64,000 nucleotides of DNA from Scedosporium boydii (taxonomy: Eukaryota; Ascomycota; Sordariomycetes; Microascales; Microascaceae): positions 62,001-126,000 of the forward strand of contig NJFT01000104.1 in the NCBI GenBank assembly GCA_002221725.1. Reading direction: 5' to 3'. Numbering within the stretch: position 1 is the stretch's first letter; the number at the start of each line of letters is the position of its first letter. The notes under the pieces were generated by a model, which was given only the letters and a program-made list of their open reading frames with translations, ran no database searches and had not been told where the DNA came from. Of the stretch, positions 35,820-47,975 are shown one piece after another. The position numbers and the translations under genes are program-made.

Positions 35820-36366
35820 CGTTTCGTGAGGTGGAGGGCTGCTATCGGGGAGCAGAATATCGACGGGTTAGCCTTCTCTGTCCATCGCCATAAAAGATTC
35901 TTCCCTTTCGCAGCAGTACATACCCAATTGATCTGGTTTGGCTCGTCGAAAAGGCACTGGCAGGAATTGCGTCCCTGTTTAGCTCGGCATTGGAAGTGTT
36001 GGCTGACGATTTCACGACAGTCGATTTGATGGTTCGGGTAAACCACGGCAAATAATCAAACTTTCCACAGGTACAAGTCAATTGTACCCAGCCAAGTCCA
36101 TGTGGGTCTGACACGCATTGCTTGGCAGCGTTGACTGAAGGCTACGTATCCCCAAAGCTGTCCAGATTCATTGCACCAGCGACCAGACCGCGCAAGCAGC
36201 AGGAAGGCTGAACCTCGACTCCAAACCTTCCCCAAGCTCACAATCACTTCTTCATCCCCCAAACCCCCTCATGCACAGAAACTAGGGCGCTGGTGCACAA
36301 CTTGCCTTGTCAACTATTGAATCTCACTCCTTCAATTGATAAGCTAAGGTGGTTTGGTTCCAAAGC
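35820..36366. promoter_or_regulatory. Divergent promoter of complex I subunit and WBP1
   Basis: The 547 bp between two start codons transcribed apart. No TATA box is obvious on either side. The right end is an AAG/CT mixed leader ending in CAAAGC before the WBP1 ATG. Confidence 0.5.
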
Positions 36367-38018
36367 ATGAAGTCCCTCTTTACCTTCCTTGTGCTGCTGC
36401 TCGTGGCTGTTGTGCAGGCTGTCAGCTCCACGGGTAGCAGGCTCCTCGTGATTCTAAACGATGTCGACGAGAAAAATGACTACTCGAAGTTCTTTGGCGA
36501 TCTGACGAGTACGTTTTAACCTTCCAATTACGATTTGATCCTCTCCTGGGGATAGCTTCGCACGGAGCTTACGCAGACAGGCGACTGACCGAGATAACTT
36601 GCAGAACGAGGATTCGAGATCACCTACGAGACGCCCAAGAGCGAATCTCTCTCCCTCATCCATCTCGGCGAGAGGACTTACGACCATGTCCTAGTTCTCC
36701 CAACCAAGGTCAAGGGTACGTCTTGAATAACTCGCTTAATCCGATCATCGCAGCATCTGTGCCTGTGCGGCGAAGTGGGATTAGAGAGCTAAACTTTGCC
36801 CAAAACAGCCCTCGGACCTAATCTCACTCCCAACATCCTCGTCGATTTCATGAACGCCCACGGAAACATCCTCGTCGCACTCTCCTCCGAAACCACAGTC
36901 TCCTCCTCCATCACCGCCCTCCTCGCCGAACTTGACATCGCCGTCCCCGCCGAGCGCACCGGCCTCGTCGTCGATCACTTCAACTACGACGCTGCTTCCG
37001 CCTCCGAGAAGCATGATGTCCTTCTCCTCGCCCCTCCCGCTCCCCTACGACCCGGAGTTCAGACCTACTTCACGCCTGCGGAGCCCATCTCCGAGCTCAT
37101 CGCCTTCCCCCGCGGTGTCGGCCACACGCTGGGCCAGGGCCCTCTTCTCAACCCCGTTTTGAGGGCGCCCAGCACTGCCTACAGCTACGACCCTAAGGAG
37201 CAGGCCGATGGCGTCGATCCCCAGGACCTCTTTGCTGTCGGCGCGCAGCTTGGCCTCGTCTCCACCATGCAGAGCCGCAACTCTGCGAGGTTCGCCATTG
37301 TCGGATCTGCTGAGATGCTCACGGACAAGTGGTTCGACGCCAAGGTGAAGAAGATCGGCGGCAAGGAGGTTGCCACCTGGAACAGGGAGTTCGCTAAGCG
37401 CGTCTCTGGCTGGACGTTCCAGGAGATTGGTGTCCTCCGTGTCAATTCGATCGAGCATCGTCTCAACGAGGGCGGCGTCACTGAAACCAACCCCAAAGGC
37501 TATAGGATAAAGAACGATGTGGTGCGTATTTACCTTGAGGTCCGCGTCCCGTTTCTATAATACCCATGCTAACATTCCTGTGCTCGCAACAGACCTACAC
37601 GATCTCGCTATCCGAGTACTCGTGGAACAAGTGGACTCCCTATCTCGTGCCCGACGGCGACGAGCTCCAGCTGGAATTCACCATGCTCTCGCCCTTCCAC
37701 CGCCTCAACCTCAGCCGCGCCAAGATCACCGGCCAGGCCTGCACCTACTCTGTCGCGTTCAAGCTCCCGGACCAGCATGGTATCTTCAACTTCATGGTCA
37801 ACTACAAGCGACCTTTCCTCACCAACATCGAGGAGAAGAACACTGTCCCCGTGAGGCATATGGCCCATAACGAGTGGACTCGGCCCTTTGATATCCCGGC
37901 CGCGTGGCCCTGGATCGGCGGCATCGGCGCCACTGTTGTTGGCTTTGTTGCGTTTTCCGCTATCTTCCTTTACAGCAAGCCTACGGATCTTAAAGGGGAG
38001 ACTAAGAAGAAGCAGTAG
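36367..38018 (+). CDS. WBP1: Oligosaccharyltransferase subunit WBP1 (OST48)
   Basis: An essential subunit of the ER complex that transfers glycans to Asn residues. Four exons (36367-36508, 36605-36715, 36809-37521, 37593-38018; introns 96, 93 and 71 nt) give 463 residues, the usual size. A signal peptide (MKSLFTFLVLLLVAVVQA) precedes the luminal GIFT-like domain (GSRLLVILNDVDEKNDYSKF, YDHVLVLPTKVKALGPNLTP, FMNAHGNILVALSSE). Further family blocks are NREFAKRVSGWTFQE and LSEYSWNKWTPYLVPDGDE. One transmembrane helix (WPWIGGIGATVVGFVAFSAI, about 425-446) is followed by a short cytosolic tail ending KKKQ, a KKXX ER-retention signal. The third donor is GTGCGT. Codon use is C-rich, as expected for a well-expressed gene. 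Confidence 0.95.
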
Positions 38019-39929
38019 TTTTTCTTCATTCGATTTTGTTGTTTCCTTCACTCATCTCCAAAGACAAAACGGAGGACAATAAAGGGGATTCAGGTGGAAT
38101 GAATTTTTTTCAGAAGTTCCGCAAAATGGAAAATGGGGATGGCGTGGTAACGTGTACATCAAGGAAAGTTATAAAGCGACCTTTGTTTTTTAGAGTCGGG
38201 AGGTAAATCCCAGGAACGCAATGCGATGATTCTGAAAACCTCCACCCGGAATCCCTGAAACCAAACTTGGCAACGGGAGCAGTGAACAAACATAAGAAAC
38301 AAGGAAACAGTGACTACAAACAAGGTGGAAGAAATGATGGACAGGGGTGCAGGAAAACTCAGGGTGCCCTCAGATTAGCTCTCTTAGGTTCTCACCGACA
38401 GAGACGCTGTTAGGCTCCCTGGGTCATCCAGAGTGAAACGCGCGCCCATCTGCCTGCAAATTTGGCTTTTTGGACCTTCTCTAAGTCATCACCGGGCTTG
38501 TAGATAGAGTATCACGGAGAAAACATCCCGATATGTAGTGTTCGATGGGAACATATTTCAGAGCCCTGCGACCTGCTACACAGGGGTAGTAGTAGGCGAC
38601 CACTTGGCCAGGAAAGGTGCTGCACCGTAGGTGGATCTAAAGAAGAGCACAGGTAAGCCAAACTACATGAAGGCCGCTGAAAGAAGGGAATGCAAAACTC
38701 ACCAGCCAGCTCCGATTGAAAACTTTCTAAATTGCGATCATCGGCGCCCGTTGTCGATTACTTTTGCCGGCCTTGCCACCATGTCTGTGCGATGTAGGGT
38801 CAGCTAGCAAAAAATGCGAACAAACGGATACAGTTATGTAGCCTCTTGCGAAGTGTGCGGTTGTCGTCATGGCGGCACAATATCCACCTAGGATTGCAGC
38901 TCGCTTTCCTGTGCCAAACAAGCCAGCCATAGGGTAGGTTGTGTAAATTGTTTTGTAGTGAAAAAAAAACAACATCTGCTCAGATTTCTGTTCTTAAAAC
39001 TTCGAAGTTTTGATCATCTACCCAGAAGCACGGTTTCCGAAGAAACCAGTGCCTAGCCGGGGATCATAGCTCTCTTCGAGTCTTCTCGTCATCGCAGATA
39101 GATGTTTGGGGGAGAAAAAGGGTAGGGAAATGGTTGTGCCGATAGCCACACACGAGGGACGATGGGATGTTGCACCGAGGATGGGAAATCGAATGCTGGA
39201 CGGGACGACCACGTGGGAGAATCACTGTGAGATGTTGGGCAGCAAGGCTTGCGGGAACATTTCTAGCAGTGCACGGTTCGATGGAAGAAGATACGGGTGA
39301 GGATCGGAAATGGAATCTAGGCGAGGTACGACTCAGAGAATGCTGGGCAGGCGAACAAGTACGAGGTACGAGGGCGAATTCAGCAAGACGAGAGCGGGAC
39401 GCTTAGCACTGAGACTCGAGGAACACCGAAACGGAGGGCGAAATACGATCGAAGTACTGGGCGGAGGAAAAGTAGGCACAGAACGGGACCGGCTTAGTTA
39501 CGGACGAGGCGTGGTTGGAGGAGAAGTGGGATGTACGGAGGGTCGTGATGGCATCGGCACATGGGGGGATGAAGAGGAGAAGGTGAGGTGGGCTGAGCTC
39601 TCTACGCGTCGGGCGCGACCTTTTGAGGGAGGTCTTTAGTGGGTCCGACGGAGCTCACCACTGAAGGAATGGTGACTAAGCAAAGCGGACAAGCTCAGCT
39701 TCGGGAAACGCACCAGCAGGGACAAAGCCCAGCCTCAGAACTTCACCCCCCCGACAAGGCTGCTGGCAAAAACGAAGCCGAACGGAAGTCTCAACCGCGC
39801 CCTGTTCCAATCTCACTCTCGTCGTGTCACCGTATCGTAACGACCAAGCCAGTTGGCTGTACACCTCCAGGATTTCGACGCCAGAATTCCCTCGTCTCCC
39901 ATTCTCCAACCCGTCGCACAACCGTCAAA
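38019..39929. other. Intergenic region upstream of ISY1
   Basis: About 1.9 kb. It holds the WBP1 3' flank, a weak small-ORF candidate on the minus strand (38758-38930, listed separately), and a purine-rich stretch at 39100-39620 with long but unrecognisable plus-strand frames. The last 100 bp are the ISY1 leader. Confidence 0.5.
38758..38930 (-). CDS. Possible 41-residue membrane microprotein
   Basis: ATG at 38930 opens MAGLFGTGKRAAILGGYCAA, with a hydrophobic stretch. A GTATCC...GCTGAC...CACAG intron (38831-38785) would join it to TWWQGRQK and a stop. The composition (basic start, one membrane span) resembles small mitochondrial membrane subunits, but I do not recognise the family. Chance is a real alternative. 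Confidence 0.22.
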
Positions 39930-40724
39930 ATGGTATGACCAATTTTCTCCACCAGGTCGGCATGGACGAAAAAAACCACTAACTTCCTTCAGGCGCGAAA
40001 CTCGGAAAAAGCCCAGTCCATGCTCTTCCGCTTCCGCGAAGCGCAAGCCGCCGACCTAGGTCTCTTCGACGCCGCGCGCACCCGCCGCCCCAAGCTAATC
40101 ACCGAAGTCGACACGATCCCAGCCTGCGAAAAGTGGCGCGGCCAAGTGCTCAAGGAGATCTCGCGCAAGGTGACCAAGATCCAGGACCCGGCGCTCAGCG
40201 ACTACCAGATCCGCGACCTCAACGACGAGATCAACAAGCTCATGCGCGAGAAGCACATGTGGGAGATACAGATACGGAACCTAGGTGGGCCGAATTACAT
40301 GCGCGCAGCGGCAAAAGTGTACGATGACCAAGGAAGGGAGATACCCGGCAGAGGGAAGGGATACAAGTATTTCGGAAGGGCGAGGGATTTACCGGGCGTG
40401 AAGGAGCTGTTTGAGGCGGCGAGGGCGAAGAAGGCGGAGGAGAAGCCGTTGGAGGCGAGGGCGGATATTAGGAGGCAGGTGGATGCGGCGTATTATGGGT
40501 GGAGTCCTGACGAGGAGGATGAGGAGTTGTTGGCGTATGAGGCTGCGAGAGAGAAGGAGGCTTTTGAGAATATGGCGGATACTGGGAACCCGGAGCCGCC
40601 GCCTGGGTGGGAGCCGTTGCCCGGAGATTCTGGGGATGGGAAGGAGTGGCAGCTGCCGACTCTAGAAGAGGTGCAAGAGGAGCTAATCGATCGGCGGAGA
40701 CGAAAGCTGCTGCAGCAATTATAA
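39930..40724 (+). CDS. ISY1: Pre-mRNA splicing factor ISY1
   Basis: A component of the NineTeen/Prp19-associated spliceosome complex that helps stabilise the catalytic step-one spliceosome. The first coding exon is just the ATG (39930-39932). A 60-nt intron (GTATGA...CACTAACTTCCTTCAG) follows, then exon 39993-40724, giving 244 residues. ARNSEKAQSMLFRFREAQAA is the invariant Isy1 N-terminus. Other blocks are KWRGQVLKEISRKVTKIQDP, RDLNDEINKLMREKHMWE and IRNLGGPNY. The C-terminal half is acidic and Glu-rich, ending ELIDRRRRKLLQQL. The start is decided by the family: MARNSEKAQ needs the ATG-only exon, and translation from the internal Met10 would lose conserved residues. Confidence 0.94.
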
Positions 40725-41784
40725 CGGTAGGGCATTTTTGTCTGGGGCCCATCAGGGCCCTTACTTACCCAGCTTTCCTCGGCGGCATCTCCATTGAGAT
40801 TCACGGTTCTCTTAATGTTATCTAGCGGATTATTTACAATTTTCTTTTCTCCTCGTTTCTTTGGGAAGGTCATAGCATTTCATGTATATCATCTCGGTCA
40901 GGACGGGCAAGGTTTTATATGGTAAAGAATTGAATTTTCTCATGATGGTTCTTTCATCAAGCATCGACGTCACCTCGCCCTCGAACCTGAAGCCCGATTA
41001 GCCCCAACGCCTCGTTGGGTTATCATGCATATTCCAACTCGAGCTACATGTTACTTGATCAATTCGAGTATCCCAAACGCTCTTATCGGTTACTCAATCC
41101 CGTCGCCCCCATCGAGGAGAGGAAAATTCGATATTACCAACGAGACGATAATCCCGGGCAGCAGGCATGAGCACTATAACCCCCCGTCGCGGCTGAATTC
41201 AACTTCCCCAGACCACCTCACCACTTCCCCAAAGCCCCAAATGCCGAAAGAAAGCCAAGTCAATCCTTCTCCACAATTTCATAAATTGGATAGAACCCGT
41301 ACCGTCTTCCATTCTCTTAGCCTCCGCTGCTCCGCATCCCCGAGGACGCAGGCTTATATGTCTCCCCTCCTTTTTGTATTTCTCCGATCCTCAAAGCACG
41401 CACGGCTGTTGGTGAGTGGCATAGATGAACTCACTGCGGGGGTTAGGTGATATAGATGCACGTAAATCCCTTGCTGCACTTTATCCAACCTGAAGATGGT
41501 AAGTTTTTTTACGGCGAGGGGAAAGTCTGGGCAGAGTCACATTTCGTGGATGGAGACTCTACGGCTGTTTACCCGCTGCGGTTGCCCTTCTTTATATTGA
41601 CGGAGAGAGGGGGGAAGGGGCATAATAATCTCCTTAACCCCAAATCTATATACGTATAAATATATACAGGATGCGCAACGGGGGTCCTGTTAGAAGAGTC
41701 TGTATTTCATTCGCGTTCTAGCTGTGTGAGCGGGAGACTCCAGTGCCATTCAAGACCTAGGAGCGTCACGATCCTACCGCCATC
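40725..41784 (+). promoter_or_regulatory. Upstream region of beta-xylosidase gene
   Basis: Contains the ISY1 3' flank and the beta-xylosidase promoter. GGCTAA-type words (as TTAGCC) at 40998-41003 and 41317-41322 match the XlnR/Xyr1 consensus core, about 785 and 465 bp before the start. A TATA element is at 41655-41666. Six-base sites occur by chance, so this is suggestive only. Confidence 0.35.
41655..41666 (+). promoter_or_regulatory. TATA box of beta-xylosidase gene
   Basis: TATAAATATATA lies 119 bp upstream of the ATG at 41785, a normal spacing for an inducible fungal gene. Confidence 0.5.
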
Positions 41785-44436
41785 ATGACTTTCAGATCGA
41801 CATTGGTGGTACTCGCCGCCTTCGCGATGCCAATTCTTGCGCAGAATGGCCAATTCCCCGACTGCGCATCTGGGCCGGTATGAAAGTCCACCATTTCTCT
41901 CCTTCCTAGAATCGGCGCGGTAGTGCCCCAAGATCACTGACTATCCATAAAAAAGCTCGCTTCCAACAAGGTCTGCGACACCAGTCTAGATCCATGGACT
42001 CGCGCTATGGCGGTAAGTTTTGGTGCGAAACAAGGTGATGAGTCTGCGCTGACAAGTTTGCGATGAAGCTTGTGGAGGCTATGAACCTCCAGGAGAAAAT
42101 CGCCAACTCCGAGGCCGAGTCGCCCGGGATCCAGCGCCTGGGGCTTCCCAAGTACACTTGGTGGAACGAAGCTCTACATGGCGTCGCACGCTCGAGAGGT
42201 GTTAGCTTCAAGCAGAACGGCGATTTTAGTTATGCGACGTCTTTCCCGCAGCCGATCACCATGGGAGCCGCCTTTGATATGGACCTGGTCGAGGGGTTTG
42301 CTAGTGGGTTCATCCTGAGGTTTTTGAAGGACGGTGTTCCCCGGATGAGTTCTAACAGATTGACATAGATGTCACATCAACCGAGGCGAGAGCTTTTAAC
42401 AACGCCGGCCAGGCTGGTCTCACATACTGGACGCCCAACATCAACCCTTACAGGGACCCGAGGTGGGGTCGAGGCATGGAGGTCCCATCAGAAGACGCCT
42501 TCTTCATGAGCACCTATGTAAAGCATCTCATCCCCTCCATGCAAGGCGGTCTGCATGCAGATCCGTACTTTAAGCTCGTCGCAACCTGCAAGCATTACGC
42601 TGGCTATGACATCGAGAGTAAGATGCACATACCACCCCAGCGAAGAAATATGTCTCCCTTGCAGTTTACTTGACTCACACCCTTGGGAAAAAACCAGACT
42701 GGCAAGGCAATAAGCGCTACGGCTTCGACGCGAAAATCACCCAGCAAGACCTCCGCGATTATCACCTCCTTCCTTTCCAAACATGCGCTCGCGACGTAAA
42801 CGCCCAATCCATCATGTGCGCATACAACGCCGTCAACGGCGTGCCCACCTGCGCCGACGACTGGCTCATGAACAAGCTCCTGCGCACGCACTGGAACTGG
42901 ACCGAGGAGCAGCAGTACGTTACGAGCGATTGCGATTCGCTCAACAATGTTTTCCAGGACCACAGGTACAAGGGTATGAACGCCGCGCAGGTGGCTGCCG
43001 AGACGCTCAAGGCGGGATGTGACCTCGATTGCGGGGATTTCTGGCCACGGAACCTCGGGCAGGCGTATAACCAGGGTCTGTTCGACATTAAGATTCTTGA
43101 TGATTCGATCGCGAGGAGGTTCGCGGCCATGGTGAGGCTGGGTTACTTTGATCCCAAGGCAGATGTGCCGTACAGGCAAATCGGATGGTCGTCCGTCGCT
43201 ACGCCTGAGGCGCGAGCCTTAGCTCTCCGCGCTGCAACTGAGGGGTTGGTGCTCTTAAAGAACAATGGTGCGCTCCCTCTCGAGAAACCCGGCGGCACCA
43301 TCAAGACAGTTGCCGTTGTCGGGCCCCTCGCAGCAGCCACCACGCAAATGCAAGGCAACTACTTTGGCATCCCGCAAAAGATTGTCTCGCCTCAAGACGG
43401 TTTCAAGGCCGCCGGCTACACAGTTAGCACTGGTCGCGGCTGTGATGTCGGCTGCAGTGGCACGGGTCAGTTCAACGAGGCGCTCAACGCCGCTCGCCAG
43501 GCCGATGCGGTGATCTACGTCGGCGGCATCGACGTTTCGGTCGAGGCTGAGGATAAGGACCGGAATGACATCACATGGCCCGGCCAGCAGTTAGCTCTCA
43601 TTAAGCAGCTCGGAGCGGCCGCCGCAGACAAACCTTTTGTCGTCGTGCATCTGGGCACTATGCTTGACTCGACAGCAATTGTCCAGGATGATAACGTCGA
43701 TGCGCTCATTTGGGGAGGGTATCCGGGGCAGGATGGTGGAACTGCGATTGCGAACATCGTTTCTGGAGTCAGCGCGCCAGCTGGAAGATTGCCTGTAACT
43801 CAGTACCCTGGCAGCTATACTCGTGATGTGAAGATGACGGATATGAACCTCCGACCAGGCCAGGGCAATCCAGGGTAAGCTGTATGATAATCCTCAGAAA
43901 GACTGGAATACGACTAACAATCCACGTGCAGGCGAACCTACAAATGGTATACAGGAACACCCGTCTTTGAATTTGGCCATGGCCTCCATTACACCAACTT
44001 CAGCCTCACCTTCGACGCTGACCACATCGGTGACCTTCCTACAACCTTCAACACGGCCGACCTTGTGTCACAGGAGTCCACGGAACTCTACAAGGACCTT
44101 TATCCATTCACATCGATTCCAGTAAAGGTGACCAATGATGGCGAAGTAGCTTCAGACTTTGTTGTTTTGGCGTTCCTCAAGGGTGAGTACGGTCCAGAAC
44201 CATACCCAAAGAAGAGACTCGTGGCTTTCACGCGCTTCCACGACGTGGCGCCGGGTGGTACGGCTACAGCTTCTCTGGACATCAACATCGGCACAATTGC
44301 CCGTGGCGACGAGAAGGGAGACCTCGTGCTATTCCCTGGAAAGTATAGCATCGTACTTGACATTGATGATCAAGATGTGTGGGAGTTTACCATTGAGGGC
44401 GAGAACGAATTGCTTGATTCTTGGCCAGCGAGGTGA
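41785..44436 (+). CDS. GH3 exo-1,4-beta-xylosidase, secreted
   Basis: Releases xylose from xylo-oligosaccharides outside the cell. Six exons: 41785-41877, 41956-42012, 42069-42303, 42369-42617, 42698-43874 and 43932-44436; introns 78, 56, 65, 80 and 57 nt; 771 residues, the usual fungal size. A signal peptide (MTFRSTLVVLAAFAMPILA) comes first. The N-terminal GH3 barrel has GLPKYTWWNEALHGVARS, TYWTPNINPYRDPRWGRG and CKHYAGYDIENWQG. The nucleophile is Asp289 in YVTSDCDSLNNVF. The C-terminal domain has EGLVLLKNNGALPLEK and the fibronectin III-like end. KHYAGYD and WWNEALHG are typical of xylosidases rather than beta-glucosidases. Third intron: donor GTGGGT; splicing gives FANVTSTEARAF, correct family spacing. 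Likely induced by xylan and repressed by glucose, by family. Confidence 0.94.
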
Positions 44437-46240
44437 GACGTAGCTGGGAGGAGGCAGATTATCTCGTATTCGCAATTAAGTGGAAATATTGTTCTCATCA
44501 ACTGCATTTTTTTGCCTTTCCACTCTTTCTCCGGTGAATAAAATGATTTGCGGCTAGGCGGGAGGGTCGTCTCGGAAGAGCCGCGATCTAGTAAAGCCCT
44601 AAGGGGCAGCTAGCCCTTCGAAAGTGCTCTGATGCCTTTTAGTTTCTCGTATGGCGGAAACCCACCGCGCCACCAAACAGGCTGAGATCATGGTCCGAGC
44701 CAAATATTGGCATCGGGTGAATGTCGAAAGTTGGAGCGTCAAGAAAACTATGATCAAGTATTCACCGGTCCTCGTGAACTCGGAAGCGCAAGGTCTCGAA
44801 AGAGACCGTAATGTAGTGCAGCCAAATGTCTAGGGTTCATGGCGTGTATTGATTCTTGTTTGAACAAATGTCTCTCGTCAACCTGTCAAGCCAGCATGTG
44901 CCCAGGCTGAGCTCATTGCTGGACAACTGGTTAGAGCAGGCTGACCTCCACGATTCTTCCGACGAAACGCCACCAGAAACCAGGACTCTCTAAGTCTCGG
45001 AAAGAACGAAGGTGCTCTTTCGAGACATAGCCGTTATGACGTTAGATAGTTGACGGAAGAAAACATGGTTCTGTCTCGCGAAGCAATCGGCGATCAAGAG
45101 GGGATGTTGAAGCCCTCGAAGCAAACATCGCTGTGCCTGCCAAGGTTCCGAGACACGGGAGCCAGAAGTATCAGGTACATCCGTCATACCCATCAGGGCT
45201 GGAGTGAGGTACATATGTAGTGTAAAGTATCGCTAAAATTCTCCATGCAGCCAGGCTAGGCCGCCCCAGGAGCAGCCACAAAACGAAGATGTCGCGGAGC
45301 AGGCAACTCTCTACCACTCGGCATGGCCACAATGTCAGCAAAACGGAAATACGGAACCGCCCATGCTGGGGGAGGCTGCGATTACCCCTGAACGGCACAG
45401 GCACGAGTATAAATAGTGTGGCGCTCGGGCTGCATGGTGACTGGATATGGCTCAACGTGATGGAGTAATGGGGGTTTTAATGCTGGTCCAGCTGAAGTCT
45501 ATGAATGAAATACTATCAATCCAATTGATCAATCACTGAGGCAAGTAATACCGTCTGCATTAGTCAATTTCCTGGCCTTGGTGATTCCGTCCGGTTTCTG
45601 TCCCAGCGTCGTATTCCATCCATGACCAAGGCACACTTAATCCACGCATTATATACCCTAGCGCCCTTCCATAGCCTGGCTTCTCGTCGACAAACAATGA
45701 CGAAGTGGGCATGGAGCCCGAGACACCGTTTGTGGCCAACTTGATCACCAGTTGCCTTTTCGCCTCCTCACTCTTCGATCTTCGAACGCGAGAGGGTCCT
45801 TGTCAGAAAGTGCCTTTGTCTTGAGGTTGGATTTACGTCGTCAACAGTGTCTCGCGAATGGCATGTTGGAGGGTCGTTTTCGCTTTGGTGAATAGCAACA
45901 TTTACTTCTTCCCTGCTGTTGACGGTTGCCAAGCATACCGTTTGCCGGGTCCCGGATCCGTCCCGCCTGCTACGGAAACACAAGGACTCGAGTGCTTTTT
46001 CGTTCTGGAAATCTGGGTCGCTCTTCCCCTCTCATCCCTGAAAAAGGAAGGTCTGATCAATAATTGCATAATATTATAATATCGCATATAACAATTATTT
46101 CAAGAGATTTCAAGAACCGCATATAACTTTGTCGTTGTTGAGTAAGAGATATATCGACAAGGCAAGCAGAGGTAACATGAGTTTTAAAATCTAGTAATTT
46201 ACAGCAGCCACAATCGTTCCAATGGCGGTGTCCACAGCCT

Positions 46241-47081
46241 TTATGCGCCGGGTAGCCCATAACGGACGTCATCGCTGCTGTTTACACGTGGCGTGTTTGT
46301 CCATTCTGCCACCCGACCCGGTGTATAGCAAACTGCACCTTGCATGAGAAGTTTTCTGATATTTGTGGCAAGAACAGGATGAGGATCAGGCCTTGGGTGA
46401 ATGTCGTCTGGCTCGAAGATACGGGGGACGTCGCCGTTCATATCTACCCGGCTCGCGTTCTGGTCTTCCTGGTACTTGATACCGCTCACACATTAGACGA
46501 TTAACCGGTGTAGGTCGAGATGACAGTGATAGAGGGCCGAGGGGAACGATATTCATACAAGTATATTCCTTGATTTCGACGCCAGCAGGTAAGCTTAGAC
46601 CAGTACAGCTAATATTGTTTCTGAGGCACCTTGCCATCATCTTATTGGACTCAAGAAGCTAAGGTGGGCAACTGCTGCAACTGCTCTACCTCACCACACA
46701 TTCTCTTGCCATCACATTCTTGCTCGTGGCTGGCTGAGGGAGACGTGGACAGCCCTGGTGAATAAGTAAGCTGAATCCACCGCTGTTTGAAAATCAACGT
46801 TGAGGTTAGTGTCTCGAAACCAGGCCCGTAAGAAAGTGTTGTGGTCACTCTCCGCGTGTAGTTCAGGCATCCTCCTACAGACAGCCGAAGAGCTTCGTCA
46901 CTCTCATCGGATGCCAAGTGGGGAGGTTAGCCGAGGGCAGTTCGATCGTTTCGATCGCCGACTTGAACCCCTTCGCGCTACCTCCCGAATGCACTTCAAA
47001 GACGGGCCGTCCCGTGTCGGGATTGTGTCCTGTAAATGCAAGAGTGCCGATCGGAGATGCGACTGGAGTCGCCGAAATACC
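46241..47081 (-). pseudogene. Possible decayed or multi-intron gene, family unknown
   Basis: On the minus strand, 47081 down to about 46895 reads well with good codon use (GHNPDTGRPVFEVHSGGSAK, ELPSANLPTWHPMRVTKLFG) before a stop. Farther on are LPAGVEIKEYT (about 46585) and, after a GTATGA...GTGAG intron-like gap, DMNGDVPRIFEPDDIHPRPD and KLLMQGAVCYTPGRVAEW up to a stop at 46241. I could not join the blocks into one uninterrupted model or find a clear start. It may be a remnant or a gene with several introns. I do not recognise the family. Confidence 0.3.
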
Positions 47082-47836
47082 CTAGTTGGTTCGGGGCACG
47101 CCATGAGTCTCGGAACATCGGGGCATATTAATGCGGACGGCATCGGCGGGACAGAAGGTTAAGCTCTCCCAACAGTCGTTAATTGGAAGAAGAACGGTAG
47201 AAAAGCAATCATCCTCCCCGCCCGCCTCTCCTTGCCCGATGCGGTATGACTGGAGATCTAGAGAGCGGGCGCTGAGAGAGCCGAAGTATTAATCGACAGC
47301 TGATGATGTGTACAATAAAAGCACATTGATGCCATCCTCTTTCTCAGCCCTAGATACAACTAACACAGAATGACTGCAGTATAATTGCGGGGTTGGTGAG
47401 GATTATCCCCGCGGTGGGAGTTTCAGCCCGCCCTCTCCTCTCCTTGTGGTGCGCATGTGAGGTATTTCGACCCGTTCACTCGCCGGCCCGGGAATTCTAG
47501 ACTTCGGAGGCGTCCGGAGTTTGCGCCCAGCCAGCCAGCCGCCAGCCGATCGGCAAGAAGCCGGTCCCCGAGAATGTTATCTGCTTTACCTTACTGGCCC
47601 CGTTTGCAATCGGACTTTCGTTAATGCATCGCTATTCATCACATGAATAGATAAACAGTGAGACGTGCATCAACACGCCTGATTAACTGCCTGGCAAGTC
47701 GGTGAGAGGAAGAGGGGGGGGATATCGAAGATTGCCCAAAGCCAACCAGTCCAAGCAGTGAGCGAGAGTGGCACTTGTACGAATAGAAATAGATGTGACA
47801 GGATGATACATCCTCTCCAAGCACTCACACATATGA

Positions 47837-47844
47837 TATATATA
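47837..47844 (+). promoter_or_regulatory. TATA box of Vps62-like gene
   Basis: TATATATA, about 132 bp before the ATG at 47976, in an otherwise mixed-composition upstream region. Confidence 0.45.
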
Positions 47845-47975
47845 GCGTTTGGTGTCCACATCAAAATCCCTTCTTCAATAACACACAGCTCCTCATCGCT
47901 AAACTTTCTCATCAAAACCTCTTCAGTTCCCAAAACTTGTTCTACCTTAATCAATCATACACTGAGCCCAGCAAC

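Larger units (their letters stand above)
44437..47975. other. 3.5-kb gene-poor region
   Basis: No confident gene. A minus-strand segment at 46241-47081 shows protein-like blocks (listed separately). Other short frames are unrecognised. Near the right end, TATATATA at 47837-47844 lies about 130 bp before the next start and is its likely TATA box. Confidence 0.5.

Noticed and set aside
35555..36046. 163-codon minus frame and 145-codon plus frame over the complex I subunit gene
   Set aside because: Both overlap the real 76-residue subunit, whose spliced product matches its family at both ends.
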